Shown: piece after piece, positions 46,271 to 58,534 of the stretch
Layout of the letters: each line of letters starts with the position of its first letter
Numbering within the stretch: position 1 is the first letter of the stretch
Source: Eupeodes corollae
Taxonomy: Eukaryota > Arthropoda > Insecta > Diptera > Syrphidae
Direction: 5' to 3'
Length of the DNA stretch: 64,000 nucleotides
Assembly (NCBI RefSeq): GCF_945859685.1
Contig: NC_079147.1
Coordinates: 213,965,578 to 214,029,577, forward strand
Translations under genes and position numbers: made by a program
The notes under the pieces: model-generated
Database searches by the model: none
The model's input: the letters and a program-made list of their open reading frames with translations, nothing else
What the model was told of the DNA's origin: nothing

Positions 46271-47368
46271 TTCTTATCGAGTACCATTCTCTTGAAATTT
46301 TACACCACAACTCTTTTTTTTTTTGGTTTAAATATATCTGATTCTCTTTAGGATGCTCCATAAGTGCTCAATTAGGTTTAGGTCGGAGGATTGTGATGGC
46401 CATTCCATAACATTGATTTTGTTTTGTTATAAGTGCTTGTTAGCTAATTTAAAGGGGCACATCGGGTCATTATACTGCATAAACTCCCATTTGATTGGCA
46501 CCTTACAGATGTGGACGTAATCCACAGCTCACATCTTATTTTTATCTAAAATATTGGACCTACACCAGATGCTGAAAAGTACTCTCAAATCATAATATTC
46601 CCACCACCGCGTTTCACTGTCTTCTTTGTGTATTTTGAGTTAAACTTTTTGTCTTTTAGCCTTCTTTTATACATTTTTCCATCGGACTACAAAACGTTAT
46701 TCTAATAAGAAAGGTGCAAGTGTTTGTTTGCAAAGCCAAGTTTTTGCTTAATGTTTTCCTTGGTTAAGAAATGGCATCTTTCGTGGACTTCTACCAGGAA
46801 GAAGAAATTGTTTCTTCTTACATATTCTTACCAATAGTGTTCCAAAACTCGTAGAAATTTATCTTTTTCTTCATTTTGTTTCTTTTTTTATACTTGAATG
46901 TAAAGTTTCAAATACTTTTTTCTTTACCAGTTTAAGGTTTTTGCAAGTTCAACCAAAGTTTTTCCAGCTTGTCTTGGTTTTTTCATCGCGTTCAAAGGGA
47001 GCATAATGTAAATTTATTAAAATTAAAGATGCCTTTTAAAAATATTGTTCAATATCGAATATAAACCATCTGACAAACTTATAAACAAACTCAAAACGTT
47101 TATTTGCATACAAAAAAATTGATCCTTACGTTAGAATAACACTTAAAGCAGCTTGTTTCTAATGTTTTTTCCAGGTGAAATTATAGTTGGCCTTAAACTT
47201 TTTACCGTTTAGTGAAAACGAAAAGTTGTTTCCACAAAACAATTTTGCCATTTGAGAGTATTATAAGGTACGATTAAAATAAAGAACTACTAACGACAAA
47301 AGGCTTAATTGCTAAAAAAATATTGTGCCTGATGAAGACAATTGTTTCTATTATTTTTCCCAACACTG
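46271..47368 (-). mobile_element. Tc1-like transposon remnant
   Basis: On the minus strand: 5' terminal repeat TACAGTGTTGGGAAAAATAA at 47370-47351 (TA at 47369-47370). Then decayed transposase: RKSPRKMPFLTKENI (about 46790), NNVLWSDGKMYKRR (first catalytic Asp region), FNSKYTKKTVKRGGGNIMI and YFSASGVGPI, a degraded second Asp block, and VMEWPSQSSDLNLIEHLWSI (catalytic Glu, about 46400-46345). Multiple stops and frameshifts. The 3' end is missing at the array boundary. Confidence 0.8.
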
Positions 47369-47386
47369 TAAATTTGTTTTTGTAGT

Positions 47387-47642
47387 GCCCGTAGCGTGAT
47401 GGTTAGTGCGTTTAACTGTCATGCAAGGGGTCTTGGGTTCAATACTTACTGCGCCACCTAACTTTTTTCACGGGTACTGCCTCTTGTGAGGAATTAACAA
47501 ATCCTCCAAGAGTAATTCTTGCAATGAAATGTGCTTTATTAAATTAGCCGTTCGGATTCGGAATATAAACTGTAGGTACCTTCCATCTCTGACAACATTA
47601 CTCGCACACAGGAATGGTTGAGAGTTTCAAGTCACTAGGTAT
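47387..47642 (+). mobile_element. tRNA-derived SINE, copy 1
   Basis: Head with pol III promoter boxes: A box TAGCGTGATGG at 47392-47402 and B box GGTTCAATACT at 47436-47446. Body shared with copies 2-4: GGTACTGCCTCTTG, AGAGTAATTCTTG, TAGCCGTTCGGATTCGG, CTCGCACACAGGAATGGTTG and AAGTCACTAGG. The 3' end is shortened compared with copy 3. Confidence 0.85.
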
Positions 47643-50516
47643 GCCTATATTTAGACACACCCTTCCTAATGATATAATTAATATTCAATCGTACAATTTA
47701 TAAACTGATCTTTGAATTCTTTTGGGTTTGGTAAAAAGGTTTAAAGGTTAAAAACTAAAAAATTGCATTTTACAAGTTTTGATTTGCTCTCTACCTACTT
47801 AAGTGTAGAAAAATTGCTAACTATCGAATTAATTTAGTTTCAAGACAATAAATCAGAAAAAATGCATATTGGGTTTGATATCAAGATCAACATCTTAAAT
47901 TCATTATGGTCTTTTTGGCCACTTTCTGACTTAAGTCCTTTTTGACTAACAGCAAAGAAGTTTAACTTTGCTTTTATTATCTAATTTTTGTGAATAAAAT
48001 TAATGAGAAGGACCCATTAAATCGACTTGAAAGCAAAATTTTACTCGATAAAATATTGACAAATTAAATTTGGAATGCTTTTTGTTTCCAACAACCGTAA
48101 CACATTTGAATTATTAAAATCAATTAAATCATACAAAAACAAATAATGGAAACTTTCCCTTAAATGGAATGCTGAGTAGTCAATTTATTAAAAACAGTTA
48201 TTTAAAGAACCAAATCATCACTTCTGGTTAGTTTTCTTCTTGGTGGAAATTTCCCATAGACTGTAAAAAGTTATCTTAGAAAAAAGAAATGATTTAATAA
48301 AGAAAACATTGGGATTTGATAGTTAGTTACATGAAGATTTTATTATCCCCGTTATGAACTGCTAAAATCTTATAGTTAAATGAATTCCATATTTCAATTA
48401 GCCAGATAATCCTCTTGCTGTTTATTTTGCTTTCCTTTTCAACAGAATGTATCTATGCATTACCACAACATTCTCTTTAATCCGAAGATTACCTTATTTT
48501 TAATTTGACGTTAAATAGCAGTGTCATCAATAAACTGTTGTTATGTTCGAGAGTCAGCTTTTTTCTATGGAAGAAGATTTCTGTTCTGATCTCACCTGTT
48601 TGATTAATGAACTTATTTATTCCTACCCACAGACATAGACATAAAAATACAACAAATGACACCACACAAAAGCCGTGACTCACTGTAGGTTGTTATGTTA
48701 ACCCACACAACTTAATGAATGGTATACTCTAGTAAGTTTGTCTTGAATTTTAACGGCATTCCAACGTTAATCATACATTTTGTATTTTTATAGCCTCAAT
48801 AGTCAGCAAAGTTTCAATAATTTAACTTGTTTAATTCAAATTGCTGCCACCACCAACGGTTCGTCGCAGTTAATTCTTGTTCTTCATTTGATTTATTTTC
48901 TTTTTTTTGTATTTTCTTCTTTTTTTCAAAATCGTGTTTACCTTACCTGAGTACTAAGCACGAATTCTACGTTCTACCTCATGGGACTATAATGGGAGTG
49001 GTATATCTACATAAAGTAGTCGAAAAGGTTTATTTTTCAGTTACTGTTCAGCGAAGCATTGCAAAAAAAAAAAAACAATTCTATTTCGTCTTTGACTGGA
49101 GAAGTGCGGGTGGAGCCCGAGTTTTGTGTCTCATTTACAAATGAAAGTCTAACGGCCTTTCAAGTGATTGTTTGTTTTTCTATTTTTATGCTTCACTTTT
49201 CTGATCTCACTGTTCAGGTTTAGTAAATAGAGGGTCATCGAAGCGTTAATGAAAAGATAAACCGGGTCTTAAGTTGGAATCTCTTGCTATTATATTATAA
49301 TCCTGGATCTCAGATCTTGTTGAGTCATTATCAATAGTCAGACTGAAAGTGTGCCATTATCATGTTGATGAAAAGTTTGTGCATAGTGCAATTTTGCTTT
49401 CGTTTTCTAACTGCTTCTTGGTCTTTTTTTTCAATTGGTTTGTAAGAATGTTGGCAAACTGCATGAATGGCAAACAGGTTATTTAAGTGTAAATACCTAG
49501 ATACATAGTAAAAATCAAGTTTGACTTATATCAAGAATTTAATTTCAATAAAAAATGTAAGTTTGACATTGCCTTATGGTAGTTGGTGGATGTGAAAGTA
49601 CTTGTCGATTTAAATAAAGTGACATAGATCATGTCATTCATATTTTATATTTACATTCATCATGATAATTTTGAAAGTAAAAACATTGTATCAAAAGAAA
49701 GGATCTCATCTTAATTTGCATATACTGATTTTAATACTATAGACTAATGTTTGCAACTTGTTCCTCCTAGTGCTTATTTAAACACAAATAGGATTTGATC
49801 AAAATATTCAACTGAAATTTGAAATAATTCCTAACGCTCACCAATTGAAGCTTAAAATTGTTGAGAATTGCAGTACAACAAGTCATTGTAAAATCGTATC
49901 GGAATTCTGCTTTTAAAATCCCGAAAAAAAAGTTTTACAATCCTGTCTTCTAAAATACCGATTATTTGAAATCCCGCTTATTCAAAATCACGATCAATTG
50001 CAATCTCGTTTTTGTTTTGTTGCAAAATACGAGCATTAAATTAAATAACAATAGGAGTGAAAGGTTTTTATGATAAATTACTTGACTAAAATCTTATAAT
50101 ATCGTAATTTTGTTTGTTTTTACTGTACACTAACATTCATTTTTGTTAAAAAATATGCATCTTACAGCAAATCTACCTCTCGATTTTACTTCTATCGTTG
50201 ACTTTGTTAATTGATTTGAGTTTGTTTTAAAAGAATACAATCGCGCGGTTTTTAAAAATTAAACAACTACAACGGGATTACAAAAAGCTGGATTATAAAA
50301 AATCGGGATTATAAAAAGCAGGATTATAAATCGATATTTTAAGAACCGGGAATATTAAAACCGGGATACCAACCCAACCCGTAAAATATTCATTGAAAAT
50401 TGAATCAGAAGAAAACGTAATTCCATGTGCAATGTGATCCAAAGCTCCATTTGTTAATTAATATGTTGTAATTCTGTTGATGGAAAAATAAACTCAAGGT
50501 ATCTGAAAATGTTTAA
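47643..50516. other. non-coding stretch with a subterminal-repeat element
   Basis: No gene recognised; the frame at 48827-49144 is of low complexity. The possible element at 49900-50390 is listed separately. Confidence 0.45.
49900..50390. mobile_element. possible fold-back/MITE with iterated AATCCCG words
   Basis: Left side (49915-50010) has repeated AAAATCCCG, GAAATCCCG and TCACGATC words about 20-30 bases apart. Right side (50270-50380) has the complementary words CGGGATTACAAAAAGC, CGGGATTATAAAAAGC and AACCGGGAATATT. This gives an inverted arrangement of short tandem repeats around an AT-rich core. Ends and target duplication not defined. Confidence 0.4.
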
Positions 50517-50780
50517 TACTCGTGGCATGACGGTGCGTTGGACTCCAATGCCAGACGTCTTGGGTTCAATCCCTGCCTGTGCCATGTAAAGTTTATTTTG
50601 AGGAATTGACTTATTCCCCAAGAGTACATCTTGTCATGAAAAGTGGTTTCTTAATTTAACCGTTAGGATTCGGCTTAAAACTGTAGGTCCCCCATCTCTG
50701 ACAACATTACTCGCAGACAGGAATGGTTGAGAGTTGTAAGTGACTAGACCCTGGTTCTATACGGACTATTGCGTCACCTA
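50517..50780 (+). mobile_element. tRNA-derived SINE, copy 2
   Basis: Head with a degraded A box (TGGCATGACGG at about 50523) and B box GGTTCAATCCC at 50563-50573. Body as in copy 1, ending CTGGTTCTATACGGACTATT and GCGTCACCTAAT, which extends the 3' part missing in copy 1. Confidence 0.85.
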
Positions 50781-52450
50781 ATCTAGAAAACTGTTTGACC
50801 CTCCCAAAAAAATCAGTGAAGCTAATTTTATCGACTGATTCTCATAATGTGTATTCACCATTAAAATATCCTGATAACTTGCATTTTGGTTAATGTTGTC
50901 ACGACATTCTTCTCAGAAAAGAAAATATGTAAATATTTACACTTAATTTTGAATATAATTGGTTTGCAGTTCTGTCTATTCACGCTTCCACACAGTTGAA
51001 TCTGCCTTCATCATCCAATTTACCATTTGATATTGATCAGGTTATTGTTAAACTTTCATTAATTTCTAATAAAGATATATATATTATTGTTTGCTATATC
51101 CCACCAAGAAGTCCACTAGATTTATATAAAGAGCATATAAATAACTGGGATTTTTATCTATCAAATCTTAAAGATAATCTACACGTAATTATAGTGGGTG
51201 ATTTTAATCTACCAAATGTAAATTGGATTTTTGATCATGAAGAATCACAACTTATTCCATTTAATGTTTCTAAATAATTTGTATCAGAAATTGTAGATTC
51301 CTTTGCATCATATGATCTAGTTCAGCTAAATAATTGTAAAAATAGTTTAGATAAGACTTTTGACTTAGTATTTGTTGATAAGGATTTGGGAATGTCAGTA
51401 TATGAATCACTTTTTTTCAATTTCTTCTAATTTTGTACATCATATTGCTTTAACTTTTCATTTCAAAATACTTTATTTATTTAAACATATAACTAACAAT
51501 TTTTTTAAATTTAACTTTTCAAAAGCCAATTTTGTTGGCATAGCGAATCATTGGATCGTTTAGTTTTGCCCAATGATTTTAATAATAATATTGATTTATC
51601 TTACTTCTATAGTGACTTTCTAAGTACTCTAAAGGAAGCAATTAACATTTTTGTTCCTAGAGCACAAATTAAAAATAACTCTAAGTCACCCTTTTACAAC
51701 AAAAGACTTATAAATTTGAAAAATAAAAAGAACACAGTTTATAAACTGTTTCGGGTTTCTTCGTCTGATACCAATTTGAAAGTTGAATACATTACTCTTG
51801 AAAAGAGCTTAACCTTGTTAAATAAATTTCTTAATAAAAACTATATTTTTTTAATGGAATCTAAAATAATGGAATTCCAAAATGTATGGAGTATTTGGGA
51901 TATACGTACACTGACCTACCTAACATTTGAAATAATTTTGCAAATTTTTTCAAATCTAATTATTCAGTTTCAGATAACAATAATGCTTTCTCTAATAATA
52001 CGGTTAACATTGGTCAGTTAAGTTTAAACATAACTGAGGTTGATAAAGTTTTATCGGGCATGAATGGCGATAAGAATGCCGGTCCAGACGAAATTATTCC
52101 CATTATTTTAAAGAATTGTGCGCCTTCCCTGTCTCGAATACTATATTTTATTTTTAACAGGTCACTTGAGAAACGAATATTTCTTTCCGAATGGAAAACA
52201 TCTTTTATAAATCCTATTCATAAAAGTGGTCCAGAACAGAAAATATCCAACTATTGCCCGATTTGCAAGTTATCCGTAATACCAAAACTTTTTGAAAAAA
52301 TTGTTTGCGATAAGCTTTCGTTTTTATTAAAAGAGACTATATCCCCATTTCAACGCGGATTTGTATCCGGGAGATCAACTTCTACAAATCTTACAATTTT
52401 CTCTAACTTTTTTCTAAATAATCTAAAAAAAGTTTATCAATTCGATGATC

Positions 52451-54849
52451 CTTGCTGAGTTAAATCAATTCACTCAGCTTGTCGATGAGCCAACTCGAAT
52501 CCGCCAACACCCTAGACTTGTTTCTTAACTCTGACCCTTATAAATACTAGGCACATCAGACCATTGTATCGTATCTGCAAAATTCTCATGTCGAAAAAAC
52601 CCAGTTAAGGAAAAACCTCCTATGAGAACCGTTTGGCAATATGAGAAAGCCAACTGGGACGGTCTCAATGAATTCTTCAGGAACTTTAACTGGTCACTAT
52701 GCTTCCTCGATAGTGACGTGGATTCCAGCGCAGATATGGTAACAAATTTAATTCTTTGTGGAATGAGAAATTTTATCCCGAATAGGGTGAAATCTATCAA
52801 ACCCAAAGAGAACTCATGGTTTGATTCGAGCTGTAAAGAGGTTATTAGGATCAGAGATGTAAGTTTCCGTTGTTATAAAGCCAACCCGACTGAGGAAAAC
52901 CGGAATAAGTTTAAACAAGCTAGAAAGACCTGTAATGGTTCCAAATGGAACCAAATTTTTGCATGATCAGAAATTAAGGCAAAAAATACTACAATGACCC
53001 AAAGGTAGTAAAAATTTCTGGTCATTTGTTAAAAACGTACGAAACACCACGTCATCCTCGGTTCCAACGCTCGTCCACAATGACACTCCCTATGTAAGCT
53101 CGATTGGTAAAGCTAATTTGCTTGCAGCACATTTTGCTGTTAATTCGACGCTACCGGATAGTGTCATGAGTCCTCCTATTCTTGAGAGCGTAAATGATTC
53201 TATGGGACGAATCTTCTTTCGCACTCGTGCAGTCGAAAGAGTACTGAAAGACCTTGACATACACAAATCCGCTGGCCCGGATAGTATTCATCCTATTGTT
53301 CTGAAGAGCTGTTCCTCAACGCTGGCAAAACCACTGCGTAAGCTTTTCCATCTGTCCTATTCTACAGGTCTCTTCCCGAGTGGATGGAAAACTGCTATAG
53401 TCCAGCCTGTCCCTAAAAAAGGCGAATCCTCCTCTCCCTCAAACTATCGTCCAATTGCACTTACGTCCCTTCTTTCTAAGGTCATGGAAACGCTGATTAA
53501 TTTTCAGTTTAAGAAATATCTTGAAGAACGGAAGCTTCTTAATGACCGACAGTATGGCTTTCGTAGCAATAGGTCCACTGGTGATCTCATGGTTCATCTC
53601 ACCGAACAGTGGAACAAATCTTTACATCGTTTTGGAAAAAGTAAGATTATTGCCCTTGATATTTCAAAAGCATTTGATAGAGTTTGGCACCAAGCTCTCT
53701 TATCGAAAATGCGTGCTTTTGGTATTGATGAATCTCTTCTTCGTTGGATTAGAAATTACCTTTCTAACCGTTCAATACAAGTTGTATTGGATGGTTTCAA
53801 GTCTGAAATTCATAAAATAAATGCTGGTGTACCCCAGGGCTCCATTTTGTCTCCGACTCTCTTCCTTATATTCATAAACGATCTCTTGTCTGTCACTTCT
53901 AATACATTAAACTGTTTCGCCGACGACAGTACCCTAAGCTTTACATATTCGTTTCTAGATTCACATCCTTGTCCTTCGAATGTGGAATTTCAACGGCAGC
54001 TTATGATAAGCTCCTTAAATTCTGATCTTGAAAGCATTGTCCAATGGGGAATCAAAAACCGTGTAGAATTTAATGCTTCGAAAACTCAATGCTGTCTCCT
54101 GTCGTTAAAGCGTAACCCACCCCCGATGCCGCTATCCATGAGCGGCACTTGCATCCAGGAAACTAATCAACTTTCAGTACTTGGTATGAATATCACAGAT
54201 AACCTCTTATGGAATGATCACATATTCGATATCGCCAAAAATGCTGCCAGATGCTTAGGATTTCTCCGAAGATGCAAGAAATTTTTCACCCCTTCTGATC
54301 TGGCTATAATCTACAAGGCTTTTATCCGTCCAAAGCTTGAATATAATTCGCATATCTGGGCAGGTGCCCCCAAAACAAATTTAAATCTCTTAAATAGAAT
54401 TCAAAAAACGGCTTTAAAAATGATAGGCGACAGAACTATAATCGAAACATTTACATCGCTAGAACACCGTAGCAATGTTTCATGCCTTTCGTTATTTTAT
54501 AGATATTTTTACAAACAATGTTCTGTCGAATTAGCCAGTTGCATTCCGCCCCTTAAACAATTCAGCCGTAATACTCGCACTTCTAGGAATGCTCGTCAGT
54601 TTACCATTGAGCTCAATTTCGGGTGAACTGTTAAGTACAGAGATTCTTTCTTAAAGCGCACTTCGAGAATGTGGAATGCTTTGGCCAACTCTTTTTTCCC
54701 TCCCATTTTGATGTTCAGAACTTTAAGACCAATGTGCACCGGTATCTCCTTTTAAATCCTTCCCTATTTTCCTAACGCTCGAACTGTGTTTAAATATAAA
54801 CATATAAGGGGTACTAATAACCCCTTGAGTGCTTGTGAATACAAAAAAA
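52451..54849 (+). mobile_element. second jockey-like LINE, nested in the first
   Basis: Starts inside its own endonuclease (AELNQFTQLVDEPTRI, then GTSDHCIVSAKFSCR-like blocks) and runs to an A tract at about 54841-54850. The 3' part has GGGGTACTAATAACCCCTTG. Same family as the minus-strand copy 29803-30878. A frameshift near 52970-53117 separates the linker from the reverse transcriptase. No clear target duplication was found, so a small deletion at the insertion site is possible. Confidence 0.85.
53118..54626 (+). CDS. LINE reverse transcriptase, 502-codon open frame (partial ORF2)
   Basis: Reverse transcriptase of the nested jockey-like element, uninterrupted. Blocks: LDIHKSAGPDSIHPIVLKSC, SGWKTAIVQPVPKKGESSSP, NYRPIALTSLLSKVMETL, QYGFRSNRSTGDLMVHLTEQ, KIIALDISKAFDRVWHQALL (catalytic Asp), INAGVPQGSILSPTLFLIF and LNCFADDSTLSF (FADD in place of YADD, seen in this group). 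C-terminal blocks AKNAARCLGFLRRCKKFF and ASCIPPLKQFSRNTRTSRNA end at a stop (TGA at 54624-54626) just where the minus-strand homologue reads on (NFGRTVKYRD), so the last stretch is lost to one nonsense change. Homologous sequence continues upstream in another frame. The element is dead as a whole. Confidence 0.82.
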   Translation: MLAAHFAVNSTLPDSVMSPPILESVNDSMGRIFFRTRAVERVLKDLDIHKSAGPDSIHPIVLKSCSSTLAKPLRKLFHLSYSTGLFPSGWKTAIVQPVPKKGESSSPSNYRPIALTSLLSKVMETLINFQFKKYLEERKLLNDRQYGFRSNRSTGDLMVHLTEQWNKSLHRFGKSKIIALDISKAFDRVWHQALLSKMRAFGIDESLLRWIRNYLSNRSIQVVLDGFKSEIHKINAGVPQGSILSPTLFLIFINDLLSVTSNTLNCFADDSTLSFTYSFLDSHPCPSNVEFQRQLMISSLNSDLESIVQWGIKNRVEFNASKTQCCLLSLKRNPPPMPLSMSGTCIQETNQLSVLGMNITDNLLWNDHIFDIAKNAARCLGFLRRCKKFFTPSDLAIIYKAFIRPKLEYNSHIWAGAPKTNLNLLNRIQKTALKMIGDRTIIETFTSLEHRSNVSCLSLFYRYFYKQCSVELASCIPPLKQFSRNTRTSRNARQFTIELNFG

Positions 54850-55895
54850 AAATATACACGGATTTTGCCAAAGCATTTGACAGAGTACACCATAAAATTT
54901 TGATTCATAAACTGGAAAAACTAGGTATACTTCCTTACTTGCTAAATTGGTTGCGTTCATATCTTACAGGACGCATCCAATATGTCCATATCTACCTGAT
55001 TTTCTCTTAAATTCCTTTTCCTTGATGTTTGCCGATGATCTCAAATTTCTGAGATGCATTAAGGATCCGGTTGACTGTGTGCTTCTTCAAGAAGATCTTC
55101 AAAGCTTATCAACATGGTATAAAATCAACAAATTAAACCTCAAAATCTCTAAATGACAATATTTTTCATTTTCTCGCCGCTCTTCTCCTTTTGTGTATGG
55201 TTATCATACTGAGAACAAAGTTCTCGATAGAGTCTCAAGCAAAAAAGATCTGGGAGTCATTTTTGACTCTAAATTCAACTTCGCTAATCATTTAGAAATC
55301 ATAGTTAATAAGGTCAACTCTATGCTTGGATTTGTTTTCCGCAACTCTAAAGGTCTAAGTGATACCTTAAAACTTTAAACGCTTTACATTGCTTATGTTA
55401 GATCAGTTCTGGAGTACTGATGTGCGGTATGGAATCCGATTTACAAAATTCATTTTGTTAAAATGAAAAAAATTCAATGAAAATGTACATTGATGCTATG
55501 CCACCTTATAATACTCGACGTCAACTTCTTGGCATTCAGACCTTAGTTTATTAAAGATATTTTATCCTATCATATTGACTGTCCGTTTTTATTGTCTCTT
55601 ATAAATTTGCAAGTTCTAACCAGAGTGCTTAAAAATCCTTATTTATTCCATGAGGCACTTCATAGAGTAAATTATGCTGTTAACGAACCAATATCTCGCT
55701 GTATCACAGAAATTAACTTAATATCTGATTATATTGATTTTAATTTTCATTTGAGTAGGGAGACATTTAAAACTATGATCAGCCTATTCTTTCTGGCTAA
55801 TTAACGAAAATGTATGTTTAGACAAATTTTTTTTAGCTAGTATGTAAGAGTAACTATAATCTCTATTTTATGATGAAAATAAATAAATAATTGCG

Positions 55896-57048
55896 CAGTT
55901 AATAAATATAACTCACAAAGATAACTCTATTTGAAGTTTAATGTTTAGCTTTTAGTTCATTGAAAAACATGATCAGCTGACATTTTGACATAATGAGACT
56001 TCGATTGAATAGTAAGAGAAATTTGTCTTGACAAATTTTCGATTCAACTTTCCAATAAAGTTGTCTCAATTAGAATTTAATTTTTTGGTAGCTGAACAGT
56101 CAGGTAAACTGGAAAAACAAACTTGTCTTGCCTTCAAGTCCCTTATGTAGTTTGAACCTGCCTATTATTACGATTTGTAGCAGTATGACAACGTCACATC
56201 TTTCTCAAACTCACTGTTGAAGTGTCAAATAGTTACTATTGGTAACAATCGACAACTAAGCTTCCGCTATTTGTTTTGCGATTAAAGGTTTTAGAAACAA
56301 TTGTTTCATTTTTGATATCGGGAGTTTGGGAGATCAAAAATTTCTAACAATATTATTTCCTTAATGATTTAAACAAATTCGTAACAATGAAACTTCAACA
56401 TTGTTTTGACACAACAACAACAGTTTGAAAAACAACAGACTACAGTTTTAGTTTTAGTAGAGCTTATATTAAACTTTATTTTAAATGTTGAACTACCTTA
56501 AATGGTTGAAATCGTTGGTAGGCATAGTATTATTCGTCTATAATCATTATATTTATACCCGTTGATTATTGGTTGAAAGACAAATCAAAAACAAATATAT
56601 TAATTTATCAGTACGCTCGGTGACTTCCAGGTGGTGTGAAAAGCAACTTACCAGCTGCCAATTTTACATCCTTCAATTCTCCCTCTTATCAAAGCGCCAT
56701 TTCCCAAATCCAAATAGAGTGATCAGTACAATTTTATAAAATCTTTTCCATTTCTCTGAAACACCCTGTCTTTCTATTCATAGAATAATGACCACTGAAA
56801 GCTTGTTTTGAATTTAAAAGGTTATTGTGAATTATTTCACACATCATACAGAGTACTCATACACAGATGTCTCTGCATTCGTCTAAAAGAAATCAGCTGT
56901 CTCTATTTCATAAGAATTTCAAGAAATGTCAAAATTTCAACTAGCTGACATAACCATACCATAATCCATTGTTGTTTTGTGTTTATTCCAGAAATCCAAA
57001 ATAAAATAGTATTGAATTAAATTGAGTTTAAAAACAGAACCCATAAAA
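55896..57048. other. spacer upstream of the mS33 gene
   Basis: Holds the MITE-related fragment 55970-56165 and otherwise nothing recognised. A TTTATTCCAG at about 56982-56991 could be a 3' splice site of a 5' untranslated exon. Confidence 0.45.
55970..56165. mobile_element. partial inverted copy of the 31717-32225 MITE family
   Basis: On the minus strand it reads GGCAGGTTCAAACTACATAA, GGGACTTGAAGGCAAG, AGCTACCAAAAAATT and GACAACTTTATTGGAAAGT, in the same order as GGAAGGTTCAGACAAAATAA, GGCAAG, CTGCCAAAAAACTG and GCAACTTTATTGGAAAGT at 31717-31830. Only one end is recognisable. Confidence 0.5.
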
Positions 57049-57387
57049 ATGTCCAAATATAATGAGCTTATAAAACTCGGCACACAATATGCCCGTCGCA
57101 TGAATTATTTGTCAAATCGTATTTTTGGTGAAGTTGCTCGCACAACAAATGACAAATCAATGAAAGTTGTTCGAATGTACAGCGAAGAACCCATTCACAT
57201 GCGTGATTACGTCAAGAATTGGTATCCCCGGCATGTTGAGACTCACCTTTTGATGAAACAACTCCGTTGGTATGGTCTATTCCGTGATGAACATCAAGAT
57301 TTCAAACAGGAAATGAAGAGATTACGACGTCTAAGAGGCAAGGCACCACCAAAGAAGGGTGAAGGCAAACGTGCTTCGAAAAAGTAG
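57049..57387 (+). CDS. mRpS33: mitochondrial small-ribosomal-subunit protein mS33
   Basis: Nuclear-encoded component of the small subunit of the mitochondrial ribosome (mS33, formerly MRP-S33), imported into mitochondria for translation of mitochondrial mRNAs. The 112-residue product is about the usual length for the family (just over 100). Family blocks: NYLSNRIFGEVARTT (about 20-34), KSMKVVRMYSEEPI, NWYPRHVETH, LFRDEHQDF and the basic tail GKAPPKKGEGKRASKK. I start at ATG 57049 (MSKYNELIKLGTQYARRMN); nine more codons are open upstream from a TTG at 57022, but TTG is not a likely start here. The gene has one coding exon in an intact frame, with AATAAA 38 bases after the stop. No neighbour is functionally related. 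Confidence 0.97.
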   Translation: MSKYNELIKLGTQYARRMNYLSNRIFGEVARTTNDKSMKVVRMYSEEPIHMRDYVKNWYPRHVETHLLMKQLRWYGLFRDEHQDFKQEMKRLRRLRGKAPPKKGEGKRASKK

Positions 57388-57424
57388 TTTGGAATTGAGT
57401 GGAAGAATATACATAATGTTTATG

Positions 57425-57430
57425 AATAAA
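57425..57430 (+). terminator. polyadenylation signal of mRpS33
   Basis: AATAAA 38 bases downstream of the stop codon. Confidence 0.7.
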
Positions 57431-58534
57431 ATCTTTGTTAGAAAAATATTCAGCAGTGTTTTTTTATTATTGTATTTTGTTTTAGTTGTTGTTAGGATGG
57501 TGATGAAAATTATTGAAATTTTTGAATATAGTTCATCTGAGAACAATTCTATTCGACAAATTCGTTGACCGATAGTGGAAGGCTGTATATATATGATATA
57601 ATTTAAATGATGAAGGAGTTATTTTGCATGATTGAAATATCATATTATCATACCTATTAGATGGCAGCACTTAAGACACTGGACTCATTCTACATTAGTT
57701 CTTAACTGTTGTGGGAACCTATTGGTATGTTAGTACACTTGGGGAGGTTTAGTCATATCGTAAAGCAAATAAATCGAAGCAACTATACCTTGTAAGCTAC
57801 CTAAGCTCTGTTCGGTAGATAGGAGAAGGTCCTAAAGAGAACTGCATTCTTGAATGCAATTGTAAAGCTGAGATAGACAAAGCTGGAACTTAGGAAATTG
57901 AATCAAACACGTTAAATGTCCAATATCAGCAATATACCTATGAGGACGTACCTCGACATTGGAACCAAACTTTGCACCGTTTTATAGTTTAATTACTGTT
58001 TCGATAAAAAAGTAAATACATTATTGACATTTGTCAGTACCATTTGAAGCCATCAAACTTATTGTTAATATTCAACTTATGTGCAATTATTTAAATAAAC
58101 TCATTAATTTCATGAATCGTTAGTAAAATTTTCATTTATCGTTAACAATATTATTTTTGTTGGTGATTAATGTATCTTCGTTTCAATTATTTTCTCTTTG
58201 AAATAACTTACCTTGATTTCTTGTTTTGCTATGAAGCAAAGTAGTGAGTTCATATTTTGTGCCCTTGACTTTTTTGTCAATGGTTAGGCAAGCTGAAATT
58301 CATCCTTTAATACATTTTCAGTTTTATTTTGGGAAGTAACATTGACGTGGCACACAACTACTTTGTTTAAATTGATCTCGATGCTATTGATCACATTTTT
58401 TGTATAGTGCTCACTGTTGTAAAACTTTGTCGTTGGCTAGGGAACCGCTGGGACTTTCCTTTCGCAATCTAGCGATATTGTCAAACAAAAAAGAATACAA
58501 CAAAAAAAATGTCTGCTAATTAAAACATAGGGAC
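57431..58534. other. non-coding stretch
   Basis: No gene, RNA or repeat recognised on either strand. Confidence 0.5.

Larger units (their letters stand above)
50960..55895 (+). mobile_element. jockey-like LINE, host of a nested second LINE
   Basis: Outer element in two parts. Part 1 (50960-52450): end of the endonuclease (IYIIVCYIPPRSPLDLY, then VIIVGDFNLPNVNW at about 51185), a degraded middle, then SGMNGDKNAGPDEIIPIILK, FLSEWKTSFINPIHKSGPEQ and FQRGFVSGRSTSTNLTIFSN of the reverse transcriptase. Part 2 (54850-55895): TDFAKAFDRVHHKILIHKLE, LNWLRSYLTGRIQYV, a deletion removing the VPQGS block, FADDLKFLRC (catalytic, FADD), DRVSSKKDLGVIFDSKFNF and the C-terminus to about 55800, with an AAATA-rich 3' end. 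Joining the parts restores KVYQFDD then IYTDFAKAFD. Several stops besides. Confidence 0.85.

Noticed and set aside
47387..47460. tRNA gene at the SINE head (also 50517 and 58957)
   Set aside because: A and B boxes are present, but the stems do not fold into a good cloverleaf and the same body follows each copy, so these are SINEs.
48827..49144. 105-aa frame with a Phe-rich centre
   Set aside because: Spans T tracts and an A tract; no recognisable domain.
57022..57048. Upstream extension of mRpS33 from a TTG
   Set aside because: TTG is not a usual start in animal nuclear genes, and the ATG at 57049 gives the expected length.
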